A stretch of DNA of 64,000 nt from Croceicoccus gelatinilyticus (lineage in GTDB: Bacteria; Pseudomonadota; Alphaproteobacteria; Sphingomonadales; Sphingomonadaceae): NCBI RefSeq assembly GCF_018398395.1, contig NZ_JAHCBF010000002.1, positions 62,001 to 126,000 of the forward strand, given 5' to 3'. The notes below the pieces were generated by a model that saw only the letters and a program-made list of their open reading frames with translations, made no database searches and was not told where the DNA came from. Below are positions 12,319 through 20,630 of this stretch, piece by piece. Every line of letters begins with the position of its first letter. Position 1 is the stretch's first letter. Made by a program: the position numbers and the translations under genes.

Positions 12319-14646
12319 TCAGAAGCGGACCTCGCCCGTGACGAAGAAGCGGCGCGGATCGCCGTAGAAGCCCGTCAGCGTGCCTTCGAGGCCCAGCGTC
12401 GGGATGAACGGCTGACCGTTGGTGCCGCCGGCCACGAAGTTGTAGCCCGAGACGATGTAACGCTCGTTCGTCAGGTTCTTGCCGTGGACGCCGATCGAGA
12501 AACGGTCGGAATCGTCGGTGTAGACGATGCCTGCGTCGATCAGGAAGTAACCGTCCTGGTCGAGGAACGGGTTGGCCGTTTCGAACTGGCTGGTATCGCT
12601 GCGCAGCGAGATGCTGCCCAGGAAGTCAACCATGCCGCTGGCAACCGGCAGACCCAGATCAAAGCCCGAGTTGACCGTCCATTCCGGCGTGTTCTGGAAC
12701 GTGCGCTGATCCGAAACGTCAACGCCGTTGACGAGGTATTCGTTGAAGTCGGCGTCGAGGTAGCCGACCGCGAAGTTCACGTTCAGGCGGCTGCCATCAC
12801 CGGCGAAGTCTTCACCGACCAGCATGTTCGCTTCGAACTCGAACCCGTTGATGTCCGCGCTTGCCGCGTTGGTCGTGACGCCTACGAACGTGTCGAACAC
12901 GCCGTCGCCGTCCGTATCCGCGCCCTGCGAGCCCGGGATCTGGATGTCGGTGTAGTCGCCCTTGAAGGCGGCGAAGCTGACGTTCAGGCGACGATCGAGC
13001 AGCGATGCCTTCCAGCCCAGTTCGTAGCTGTCCACCGTTTCCGGCTTGAAGCGCATGAACTCGAAGATCTCGGCGGCCGAGACGGCGCCGTCGTTGTCGA
13101 GATCCTGTGCCTGGCTGGTCTGGCCGCGCGGGTCGAAGCCGCCGCCCTTGAAGCCCTTCGAATAGGTGAAGTAGATGTTGTGGTTGCTGTTCGGCTTGAA
13201 GCTGATCGAGGCGCGCGGCGTGAATTCCTTGAAGGTATCCGAGCCGTCGAAGTCCGAGGTGACCGCGATCGGGATCGAGCCGCTGGCGAACAGGTCCGAA
13301 TAGCCACCGATGAACGTGGTGCGCAGCACGCGCGAGTTACGCTTATCGTTGGTGTAGCGACCGCCGACCGAAAGCGAGAGCTGATCGGTCAGTTCATAGG
13401 TGAAGTCGCCGAAGATCGACCACGTCTTGGTGTTCACGTCGCCCAGCGTCTGCGCGGTAAGACCCGGAAGGCCGATGATGTCGCCGGTCGTGAACAGCGC
13501 GACGTCGAAGGCGGTGAAGGCGTTGGCATCGAGATAGTAGGCACCCAGCACGCCCGAGAGACGATCGCCTTCATAAAGGAACTGCAGTTCCTGGCTGAAC
13601 TGGTCGTTCTCGTAGATCGCAGGCACGTCGAGGTCGGCAGCGGGAAGGCTGTCGAAGTCGATCGGGCTGGTCGAGGTGTCTTCGCGGTAGCCGGTGATCG
13701 ACTTCAGCGTGATGGTGTCGGAAACCTCGAAGGCAGCGGAGAGCGAACCGCCCCATGCTTCGACTTCCTGATCGACGACGTTGAGACCCGCACGGGTATC
13801 ATAGACGCTGTCGAGTACCGGTGCGCCGGACAGCTGGCCCGGGATCAGGCGATGACCCTGACGGGCAAAGCTGTCGTCCTTAACGTAGTCGCCCGACAGG
13901 CGGATGAAGACCGGACCGTTGTCGAATTCGACCGTGCCGCGTGCGGCCCAGACGTCCTTGTTGTAGTTCTCGACACCGTCCTGAACGAGGTTGTCGCCGA
14001 AGCCGCCGCGCGACAGGCGCGCACCGCTTGCGCCGATCGACAGCGTGTCGGTCAGCGGGGTCGATGCGGTGACCACGAGGTCGGCCTGATCGTACGAACC
14101 GTAAGTGCCGCGGATCTTAAGCGACGTTTCATTCGGCAGACGAGCGGTCACGTACTTGATGGCGCCGCCGATGGTGTTGCGGCCGTAAAGCGTACCCTGC
14201 GGACCGCGCAGGACTTCGATGCGTTCGACATCATAGACATCGAGAACGGCGGCCTGCGGACGGTTGAGGTACACGTCGTCAACGTAGAGACCGACGCCGG
14301 CTTCGAAGCCTGCGACCGGGTCCTGCTGGCCAACGCCGCGGATAAAGGCCGAAAGCGTGGTGTTCGTGCCGCGCGAAACTTCGAGCGTGAGGTTCGGGAC
14401 TTCCTGTCCGATTTCCTCGATCGTCTGGGTGCCCTGCTTGGCAAGGGCATCGCCGCCGATGGCCGTGACCGAGATCGGAACGTCGATCAGGCGTTCTTCG
14501 CGGCGGCGTGCGGTAACGACGATCTCGTTTCCGCGGCTCTGGGTTTCGACGGTCGCGTCGGCATCCTGCGCCATGGCGGGTGCGGCGACGGTAAGAGTGG
14601 CAATAGCAATGGGGCTAACAGCGCAAGCAAATGCTGCGAATCGCAT
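12319..14646 (-). CDS. TonB-dependent receptor, first gene of hydrolase/MFS operon
   Basis: A 775-aa outer-membrane receptor. The ATG at 14646 follows GAGGAGG and begins a signal peptide ending in APAMAQD. The plug shows EIVVTARRREERLIDVPISV (TonB-box region), AFIRGVGQQDP, VYLNRPQ and EVLRGPQGTLYGRNTIGG; the barrel ends in VRF. Two DxDxDG-like stretches in the second half of the barrel (DLDNDGAVSA near residue 515 and DTDGDGVFD near residue 575) look like calcium-binding loops. It heads an operon with a hydrolase and a MFS transporter and is divergent from a TetR gene, which suggests substrate-induced expression. Confidence 0.93.
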   Translation of the reverse strand: MRFAAFACAVSPIAIATLTVAAPAMAQDADATVETQSRGNEIVVTARRREERLIDVPISVTAIGGDALAKQGTQTIEEIGQEVPNLTLEVSRGTNTTLSAFIRGVGQQDPVAGFEAGVGLYVDDVYLNRPQAAVLDVYDVERIEVLRGPQGTLYGRNTIGGAIKYVTARLPNETSLKIRGTYGSYDQADLVVTASTPLTDTLSIGASGARLSRGGFGDNLVQDGVENYNKDVWAARGTVEFDNGPVFIRLSGDYVKDDSFARQGHRLIPGQLSGAPVLDSVYDTRAGLNVVDQEVEAWGGSLSAAFEVSDTITLKSITGYREDTSTSPIDFDSLPAADLDVPAIYENDQFSQELQFLYEGDRLSGVLGAYYLDANAFTAFDVALFTTGDIIGLPGLTAQTLGDVNTKTWSIFGDFTYELTDQLSLSVGGRYTNDKRNSRVLRTTFIGGYSDLFASGSIPIAVTSDFDGSDTFKEFTPRASISFKPNSNHNIYFTYSKGFKGGGFDPRGQTSQAQDLDNDGAVSAAEIFEFMRFKPETVDSYELGWKASLLDRRLNVSFAAFKGDYTDIQIPGSQGADTDGDGVFDTFVGVTTNAASADINGFEFEANMLVGEDFAGDGSRLNVNFAVGYLDADFNEYLVNGVDVSDQRTFQNTPEWTVNSGFDLGLPVASGMVDFLGSISLRSDTSQFETANPFLDQDGYFLIDAGIVYTDDSDRFSIGVHGKNLTNERYIVSGYNFVAGGTNGQPFIPTLGLEGTLTGFYGDPRRFFVTGEVRF

Positions 14647-14693
14647 CAGGTCATCCTCCTCGAACGGTCCGTATCCCGGACCTCTGATTCCGC

Positions 14694-14722
14694 CCTCTAT
14701 TGAAACATGAACCGCCTTTCAA
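14694..14722 (-). promoter_or_regulatory. Candidate promoter and TetR operator for the TBDR operon
   Basis: On the minus strand TTGAAA (14722-14717) and TAGAGG (14699-14694) stand 17 bp apart, as a -35/-10 pair, about 48 bp before the TBDR start. TTGAAA also forms an inverted repeat with TTTCAA (14705-14700), arms 11 bp apart, so a dimer bound there would cover the -35 and spacer. The divergent TetR gene next door is the obvious binder. This is inferred from spacing and symmetry only. Confidence 0.45.
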
Positions 14723-14770
14723 GTTCTGAGTGCATTGCCATCCACCGTTTCGAGGCGTAGCTGTTGCCAT

Positions 14771-15391
14771 ATGGCCACAACCGAACCGACCAGCGAGACC
14801 AGGGCTGACAAGGAACCGCGGACCGAGCGCGGACGGCGCACGCTACGAAAATTGCTGGATGCTGCGGCTATCGAGTTCGGGGAAAAGGGTTTTCACGAAG
14901 CGTCGATCAGCGGGATCACCCGCCGCGCCGGAACCGCGCTGGGCAGTTTTTACACCTACTTCGATTCCAAGGACGAGATTTTTCGCGCGCTCGTTTCCGA
15001 CATGAGCGGAATGGTCCGCACCCATTCGGCCAAGGCGGTAAAACCCGACATGACGCCGATCGAGGTGGAAACAGCAGCGCTAAGCGGGTTCCTGCAGTTC
15101 GCGCGTGAGCACAAGGAAATCTACCGCATCATCGACGAGGCCGAATTCGTCGATCCGGCCAGCTTCCGCCGCCACTACGAAACGACGGCGCAGCGTATTG
15201 CAGAGCGTCTGGAGAAAGGATCGCAAAGCGGCGATTTCCGCCCCGGTCTGGACGAAGCGCACGCATGGGCGATCATGGGAATGTACGTGTTCCTGGGCAT
15301 GCGTTTCGCCGTGCTCGACGAAAAGCGGCCGCTGGACGAAGTCGTGGCCGTGGCGGGCGACATGCTGCGCCACGGGATCACCAAGGACTGA
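14771..15391 (+). CDS. TetR-family transcriptional regulator
   Basis: A 206-aa regulator. The N-terminal helix-turn-helix (RKLLDAAAIEFGEKGFHEAS, ISGITRRAGTALGSFYTYF) is of the TetR type; the FYTYFDSKDEIF stretch closes it. The rest is an all-helical ligand domain. The start at 14771 is chosen because the upstream part of the frame (from 14735) has no family character. It is transcribed away from the TBDR - hydrolase - MFS operon, which it probably represses until a ligand binds. The ligand is unknown. Confidence 0.9.
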   Translation: MATTEPTSETRADKEPRTERGRRTLRKLLDAAAIEFGEKGFHEASISGITRRAGTALGSFYTYFDSKDEIFRALVSDMSGMVRTHSAKAVKPDMTPIEVETAALSGFLQFAREHKEIYRIIDEAEFVDPASFRRHYETTAQRIAERLEKGSQSGDFRPGLDEAHAWAIMGMYVFLGMRFAVLDEKRPLDEVVAVAGDMLRHGITKD

Positions 15392-15412
15392 TTTTACCCT
15401 ATTAGGTTAGGA

Positions 15413-15449
15413 CTTCGGGTCCGGGGTGGGACTTACCCCGGACCCGAAG
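15413..15449. terminator. Bidirectional terminator between TetR and MFS genes
   Basis: A perfect 15-bp inverted repeat (15413-15427 and 15435-15449, CTTCGGGTCCGGGGT and its complement) has a 7-nt loop. It lies between two convergent genes, 22 bp after the TetR stop and 6 bp from the MFS stop, so it can serve both strands. There is no clear T-run on either side. Confidence 0.7.
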
Positions 15450-15454
15450 CTAAT

Positions 15455-16747
15455 TCATGCAGGCTTGCGGGCGAAGATGCCGAAGCCTGCGATAATCGCG
15501 TAGCAGATCGCCGGCAGGATCAGCGCAAAGGCGAGGCTGCCCGAAAGATCCGCCAGCGCGCCAAAGATAACCGGCACGACCGCGCCGCCGACGATGGCGA
15601 CGTTGATGATGCCCGAACCGTCCGCTGCACGGCTGCCCAGCTTTTCACAAGCAAGCGCGAAGATCGTCGGGAACATGATCGAGTTCATCAGGCCCACCGC
15701 CAGCAGACTGTAACCAGCGACCGCACCGCTCGTCATCGCGGACACGGCGATAAGCAAGATCGCGATCGTCGCGTTGGTGGCGAGGATCTTGCCCGGGCTG
15801 AACACGCGCAGCAGGCCGGAGCCGATGAAGCGGCCCACCATCGCGCCGCCCCAGTAGAGCGTGATCATCCAGCCGATAACCGATTCCGGCTGACCGAAGA
15901 CGCGCTCCAACGCCAGGTAATTGATGACGATCGAACCGATCGCGACTTCCGCGCCGACATAGAGGAAGATCGACAGCGCGCCGTAACCGAAGCGCGGACG
16001 CTTGAGCAGCGAGAGACCGCCGACGATCGAGCTTTCCTCGTGGCGTTCGCCCTGCAGCTTGTTGCGGAACAGCCAGACGACCAGCGCGACAACGCCGATG
16101 GCGACGGCAAGGCCGAGATAGGTGTTCACGATCATCGCCGATTCCGCCGTACGATATGCCCGCAGTGCATCGCCCGAAAGCTCGTCCGCGCTCACTTCGG
16201 CCAGCTTGCCGAGGATGAGCCCTGCCCCGACCGCCGGAAAGACGGTGGTGCCCAGCGAGTTGAAGGCCTGACCGAAAGTGAGGCGGCTGTGCGCCGTGCG
16301 CGAAGGGCCAAGCAGGCTGATCAGCGGGTTGGCGACGACCTGCACCATGACCACGCCCGAGGCGAGGACGAAGTAGGCAAACAGGAAGATCGCATAAGTC
16401 GCGGTCTGGCTGGCCGGGATGAACATCAGACAGCCCGCCATCATGGTGATCAAGCCAATCACCGCGCCGCGCATGTAGCCGACCTTTTTCACCAGGCGCG
16501 CCATCGGCAGGCCCATCACGAAATAGGCCGCGAAGAAGCAGAACTGCACCAACATCGCCTGCGTGTAGTTCAGCGTGAAAAGCTCCTTCAGCTTCGGGAT
16601 GACAACGTCGTTGAGGGACGTGATGCCGCCGAAAATGAAGAACAGCGCGAACACGAAAGGCTGAAGGCCCGGCGCGTCGATATGGGTACCGTCATCCTCG
16701 ATCGGATGCGGGTCGGTGGAACTCGTTACGTCGGGGGCCAGTGCCAT
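15455..16747 (-). CDS. Sugar MFS transporter, FucP-like
   Basis: A 430-aa major facilitator of the FucP/glucose-galactose porter type. It shows the early PFVFALFFIFGGITSLNDVV segment, AMLVQFCFFAAYFVMGLPMARLVKKVGY (FucP-like helices 2-3) and a conserved VQVVANPLISLLG. The start at 16747 has a GGAGGAG-type site upstream; the frame extends farther but lies in the GH3 intercistronic region. It follows the GH3 beta-glucosidase gene by 58 bp and is probably co-transcribed with it. The likely job is import of glucose or short gluco-oligosaccharides released in the periplasm. Confidence 0.88.
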   Translation of the reverse strand: MALAPDVTSSTDPHPIEDDGTHIDAPGLQPFVFALFFIFGGITSLNDVVIPKLKELFTLNYTQAMLVQFCFFAAYFVMGLPMARLVKKVGYMRGAVIGLITMMAGCLMFIPASQTATYAIFLFAYFVLASGVVMVQVVANPLISLLGPSRTAHSRLTFGQAFNSLGTTVFPAVGAGLILGKLAEVSADELSGDALRAYRTAESAMIVNTYLGLAVAIGVVALVVWLFRNKLQGERHEESSIVGGLSLLKRPRFGYGALSIFLYVGAEVAIGSIVINYLALERVFGQPESVIGWMITLYWGGAMVGRFIGSGLLRVFSPGKILATNATIAILLIAVSAMTSGAVAGYSLLAVGLMNSIMFPTIFALACEKLGSRAADGSGIINVAIVGGAVVPVIFGALADLSGSLAFALILPAICYAIIAGFGIFARKPA

Positions 16748-16770
16748 CGAGGGATTCTCCTCCGGAGAGA

Positions 16771-16790
16771 GCCGGGTTCTTGTGCCCGGC
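16771..16790 (-). other. Small stem-loop between GH3 and MFS genes
   Basis: GCCGGG (16771-16776) and CCCGGC (16785-16790) form a 6-bp stem with an 8-nt loop in the gap between the GH3 stop and the MFS start. On the minus strand no T-run follows, so it is more likely a processing or stability element, or chance, than a full terminator. Confidence 0.3.
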
Positions 16791-16805
16791 CTTTTGGATT
16801 TTCTC

Positions 16806-19319
16806 TTAGTTTGCGACCGGCGGGCAGGTACCGGCGCCGTCAACGGCTTCCACGCTTGCCGAAAGCAATGCAAGCGAAAGGTTCGCGCCCGACACGATGC
16901 GCAGCGGCGTTGCCATCTGCGCCATGTCCGCCCCCTGCTCCGCAAAGCATTTGAGCGGAATGGCCAGCGTGCTCACCTCGCCCATCGGCGCATCGGCCAG
17001 AAGCGTGGTCACGTCCAGCGTCCGGTCGCCCAATGCCAGCGTCACCGGCCCTTCGGGCAGGCTGTCGACGCGCCATTCGATGGCGAGCGACATGCGTTCG
17101 GCAAGGTGCTTGGTAAGGTCCGAGGCCGGACCTTCGATCACCGCCGTGCCGTTGCCGGTCCACGTCAGCGACTTGGCATCTTCCTGCGCGCGCACGTCGA
17201 CCGACTGGGCGGTGACAGCACCGCCCGCGCTCGACACCGGCGCCGTGCCCACGGTGCGCTTGCCGCCTGCGTCCTCGACGCTCAGCACCCAGGGCGAGAG
17301 CGCGCGGCCTGCACCGAAGAAGCTGTCGACGTTGAGCGCATTGGCGATGTCGACCTTGGGATCTTCGGAAAGCTGCGGAACGGATGCGCCATTCGCATAG
17401 GAAAGCCCATGACCCAGCGGCCAGAGCGGCTCGGTCACCGGCGCGCGCGCATCGGCCGGCCATGCAAAGGACAGCTTGCCCGTGAAATCACGAACCGGCT
17501 TGCCATCGGCACGTGCAACGAGAACGTCGGCAACGCCTGCACCCTGCGATCCGGGCAGCCATGCCGCCACAAAGGCATCGGAGGCGTTGATTTCAGGGCT
17601 GGTGAACATCGGGCGGCCCGACAGGAAGACCGAGACCACGGGAATGCCCTTAGCCTTGAGGCTTTTCAGCAATTCGAGATCGGTCGCGTCCGACGGCTGG
17701 TAGTCGAGCGTGGGCACGTCGCCCTGATACTCGGCATAAGGTGTCTCGCCGAAGACGACGATGGCGACATCGGGCGCGGCTTCGAATGAACCGTCTGCCG
17801 ACAGCGTGGCGCTGCCGCCCGCTTCGGTGACAGCCTCGTTCAACCCGTCCCAGATTGTCTGGCCATTCGGGAAGTCTTCCTTGGTAACATCGGTGCCCTG
17901 CCACGAAATCGTCCAGCCACCCGACTGGATCGCCATCGAATCGGCAGCAGGACCGGCGACGAGCACCTTGGCACCCGGCTTGATTGGCAGGACCGAACCT
18001 TCGTTCTTGAGAAGGACCAGCGACTTCGCCACGGCTTCACGCGCAACGGCGAGGTGCGCGGGCGCACCGACCATCGCGTGATCGCCGCGCACGACGGGCT
18101 GCGCGTCCATCAGGCCCAGCTTCATCTTCACGCGCAGGATGCGGCGGACCGCCTCGTTGATGCGCGCCTGCGGGATCTGCCCGCTGCGCGCCTGCGCCAG
18201 CGTGTTCTCGTAAAGGCCCTTCCAGCTGTCGGGAGCCATGTACATATCGAGCCCCGCCATCAGCGCGTCGGGGCAATCGGTGTTGGTGCAGCCGGCAACC
18301 TGCCCCTGCGCATTCCAGTCACCCACGGTAAAGCCCTGAAAGCCCAGCGCGCCCTTGAGCACGTCGGTCAACAGCGTCGGGTTGCCGTGGTTCTTGACCC
18401 CGTTCCAGCTGGAGAAGCTGGCCATCACGGTCAGCGCGCCCGCGTCGATCGCGGTCACGTAACCGGCGGCGTGAATGTCGATCAGCTCCTGTTCGGAGAT
18501 TTTCGCATCGCCTTGGTCGTCACCACCCTCGGTACCGCCATCGGCGAGGAAGTGCTTGGCCGTCGCGGCAACGCGGTTGGCGGGAATGTCCTTGCCCGCT
18601 TCCAGCTTGCCCTGAAGGCCGAGGACCATTTCCTTGCCGTATTCGGCGACAAGTTTCGGGTCGGAGGAGTAGCCTTCGTAGGCACGGCCCCAGCGAAGGT
18701 CCTGCGGGACGGCCAGCGTCGGCGCGAAAGTCCACTCGATGCCTGACCCTGCGATTTCCAGCGCGGTGACTTCGGCGATGCGGCGGATCAGCGCCGGATC
18801 GTGCGCAGCGCCAAGGCCGACGTTGTGCGGAAATACGGTCGCGCCCGGAATGTTGTTGTGGCCGTGAACGGCATCGACACCGAAGATGATCGGCACAGCC
18901 ACGCCCTTGGCGCGCGGTTCGACCGAGACGGCTCGGAATTCATCGACGAGGCGGTTCCAGTCCGCCGCGCTGGCGCGTTCGTTGCCGTAAGGACCGCTAT
19001 TGCCGCCCGCGAGAAGCGAGCCGAGCGGATAAGTCCGCAGATCCTCGGGCGAGATCGCGGAGATGTCGGCCTGGATCAGTTGGCCGACCTTCTGCTCAAG
19101 CGTCATCTGCGCGAGCAGGAGCGAAATGCGGTTTTCCGTTTCCGTGTCGGTAATCGCCGCTGGCGTCTGCGCGCTCGGCCAAATGGCAGCATTCGCGCGT
19201 CCAGCTTCGGCAATGTCGGGCACGCCCATCGGCTGCGCAGCGACAGGCGCTGCAAGCGCGGCAACAGCCGCCGACATCAATAGCGGAGCAAACTTGACCC
19301 CGATCCCCATCCCGATCAT
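16806..19319 (-). CDS. GH3 beta-glucosidase, ExoP-like, secreted
   Basis: About 837 aa. A signal peptide (PLLMSAAVAALAAPVAAQP) exports it. The GH3 catalytic barrel includes MTLEQKVGQLIQ, FGVDAVHGHNN, AATAKHFLADGG and the nucleophile Asp in FTVGDWNAQG. The second domain shows SLVLLKNEGSVLPI and WLPGSQGAGVADVL. A C-terminal module of about 170 residues resembles that of marine exo-beta-glucanases of the ExoP type. It should release glucose from beta-1,3/1,4-gluco-oligosaccharides. The frame is open to 19379 but that part contains the promoter and operator; starts at 19319 or 19310 precede the signal peptide. The MFS gene follows. Confidence 0.93.
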   Translation of the reverse strand: MIGMGIGVKFAPLLMSAAVAALAAPVAAQPMGVPDIAEAGRANAAIWPSAQTPAAITDTETENRISLLLAQMTLEQKVGQLIQADISAISPEDLRTYPLGSLLAGGNSGPYGNERASAADWNRLVDEFRAVSVEPRAKGVAVPIIFGVDAVHGHNNIPGATVFPHNVGLGAAHDPALIRRIAEVTALEIAGSGIEWTFAPTLAVPQDLRWGRAYEGYSSDPKLVAEYGKEMVLGLQGKLEAGKDIPANRVAATAKHFLADGGTEGGDDQGDAKISEQELIDIHAAGYVTAIDAGALTVMASFSSWNGVKNHGNPTLLTDVLKGALGFQGFTVGDWNAQGQVAGCTNTDCPDALMAGLDMYMAPDSWKGLYENTLAQARSGQIPQARINEAVRRILRVKMKLGLMDAQPVVRGDHAMVGAPAHLAVAREAVAKSLVLLKNEGSVLPIKPGAKVLVAGPAADSMAIQSGGWTISWQGTDVTKEDFPNGQTIWDGLNEAVTEAGGSATLSADGSFEAAPDVAIVVFGETPYAEYQGDVPTLDYQPSDATDLELLKSLKAKGIPVVSVFLSGRPMFTSPEINASDAFVAAWLPGSQGAGVADVLVARADGKPVRDFTGKLSFAWPADARAPVTEPLWPLGHGLSYANGASVPQLSEDPKVDIANALNVDSFFGAGRALSPWVLSVEDAGGKRTVGTAPVSSAGGAVTAQSVDVRAQEDAKSLTWTGNGTAVIEGPASDLTKHLAERMSLAIEWRVDSLPEGPVTLALGDRTLDVTTLLADAPMGEVSTLAIPLKCFAEQGADMAQMATPLRIVSGANLSLALLSASVEAVDGAGTCPPVAN

Positions 19320-19331
19320 CCCAATTCTTGT

Positions 19332-19345
19332 TGTGAACGTTATCA
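19332..19345 (-). promoter_or_regulatory. Probable LacI-family operator before the GH3 gene
   Basis: TGTGAACGTTATCA on the plus strand (TGATAACGTTCACA on the minus) is an imperfect palindrome centred on AACGTT. The identical 14-mer occurs in the TBDR promoter at 30686-30699. It lies 13 bp before the GH3 start and just after a promoter-like pair (see 19352-19379). The LacI gene at 20627-21676 is the likely binder. Confidence 0.65.
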
Positions 19346-19351
19346 ACCTAG

Positions 19352-19379
19352 GAAATACAGCAATCGCAGGGTCAGTCAA
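19352..19379 (-). promoter_or_regulatory. Candidate promoter of GH3-MFS unit
   Basis: On the minus strand TTGACT (19379-19374) and TATTTC (19357-19352) are 16 bp apart and resemble a sigma-70-type promoter. The operator begins 6 bp downstream, so a bound repressor would cover the transcription start. Confidence 0.4.
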
Positions 19380-19412
19380 CCCCGCTGCCGGAAGACGCGG
19401 AACGGCGGGGAT

Positions 19413-20630
19413 TCAGCGGCGCAGAGCGCGGCTGGTGGAGGCAAGCAGCAGGGCGGCGACCAGCGTAAGCCCTGCGAGAATCGCCATGAGCGCGGGGTAA
19501 CCGAAGGCCGGGACCACCGCGATCGTCAGCCAAGGCACGATCAGCGAAGGCACCGTGTTGGTAAGGTTGAATATTCCCAGATCGCGCCCCCTGTGCCGGG
19601 CCCGCGGCAGGACTCGCAAGGTCTGGCTGGAGTGGAGCGAGAGAAACACCGTCGTCGCCAAGCCGAACAGGATATAACCAGCCATCGCGAACGCCAGACC
19701 CTGAGCCAGCGCCATGCCCAGCAGACCGACCGAACCCAGCAACGCCGATACCGCCAGCGGCATGATCGGCCGCCCCGCCTTGTCCGCCCAGCGCCCCGAA
19801 AGCAGCGCCAGCGGCACGGCAGCGGCAAGTACGAACGCAAATGTGCGCGCGATGTCCGCGTCGGTCATACCCTCGTCGATCGAACGGAACCAGTAGAGCA
19901 GGTAGGCGAAAAGCGCGGCCTCTGAAATCTGCACGGCAAGCCGCGCCGCCCACATGCGTTTGACTGGTTTCGAGGCATCGACCGCTTCTGCAGGACCGCC
20001 AAGATCGTCACTCATGAGTTCGGGAAAGGACTTCGGCCGTCCGGCGATCAAGACAGGCAGAACGCAGGCCGCGACGATACCGGCGACCAGCCAGAGCCGC
20101 CCGTCCGGCCCTGCCAGACCCGGTGTCGTGACAAACGCACTGGTCACTGCCCCTGCCGCCGGAGCAAAGGCCATCAACCCGCCCAGAAGGCCCTTCTGGC
20201 TATCGGGCACGCAGTCCCCCGCCCATGCCGAAAGCGGGCCCATCATCATGTTGAGGAACACCTGCCAGACCAGCAGCAGGCCGAGCAGCATCGCAGCGGA
20301 TTCCGCGAGCGGCACCGCCAGCAGCAAGGCAATCGTGCCCACCAGCCCCATCGCGACCCAGGCGCGGCGATTGCCGGTCCGGTCGCTCAGCCATCCGAAA
20401 GCGATGTTGGCAACGCTGGCAAAGATCGCGCCGCCGAAAGTCAGGTAACCCAGCACGCGCACGTCCGCGCTGCCCGCCATGTCGGTAACGCGCAGCGGCA
20501 GGAGGACCGTCAGGAACGGGACATAGGCAATCGCACTACCCGCCCAGGCCAGCGCATAGAGCAGCAGGAACCGCGTCGCCTGCCGCGCACCGGCCTGCTG
20601 GGCGGGCGCGTTCTGGGCGGGCGCGTTCAC
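19413..20630 (-). CDS. MFS transporter, glycoside/pentoside/hexuronide type
   Basis: A 405-aa transporter with about 12 membrane segments, of the sugar:cation symporter style. LLLYALAWAGSAIAYVPFLTVLLPL forms the first helices and AFGWLSDRTGNRRAW is the MFS loop signature. It starts at GTG 20630, which overlaps the stop of lacI (GTGA), so it is the last gene of the halogenase - sapC - jmjC - halogenase - GH16 - lacI - MFS run. It probably imports gluco-oligosaccharides or glucose. Confidence 0.85.
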   Translation of the reverse strand: MNAPAQNAPAQQAGARQATRFLLLYALAWAGSAIAYVPFLTVLLPLRVTDMAGSADVRVLGYLTFGGAIFASVANIAFGWLSDRTGNRRAWVAMGLVGTIALLLAVPLAESAAMLLGLLLVWQVFLNMMMGPLSAWAGDCVPDSQKGLLGGLMAFAPAAGAVTSAFVTTPGLAGPDGRLWLVAGIVAACVLPVLIAGRPKSFPELMSDDLGGPAEAVDASKPVKRMWAARLAVQISEAALFAYLLYWFRSIDEGMTDADIARTFAFVLAAAVPLALLSGRWADKAGRPIMPLAVSALLGSVGLLGMALAQGLAFAMAGYILFGLATTVFLSLHSSQTLRVLPRARHRGRDLGIFNLTNTVPSLIVPWLTIAVVPAFGYPALMAILAGLTLVAALLLASTSRALRR

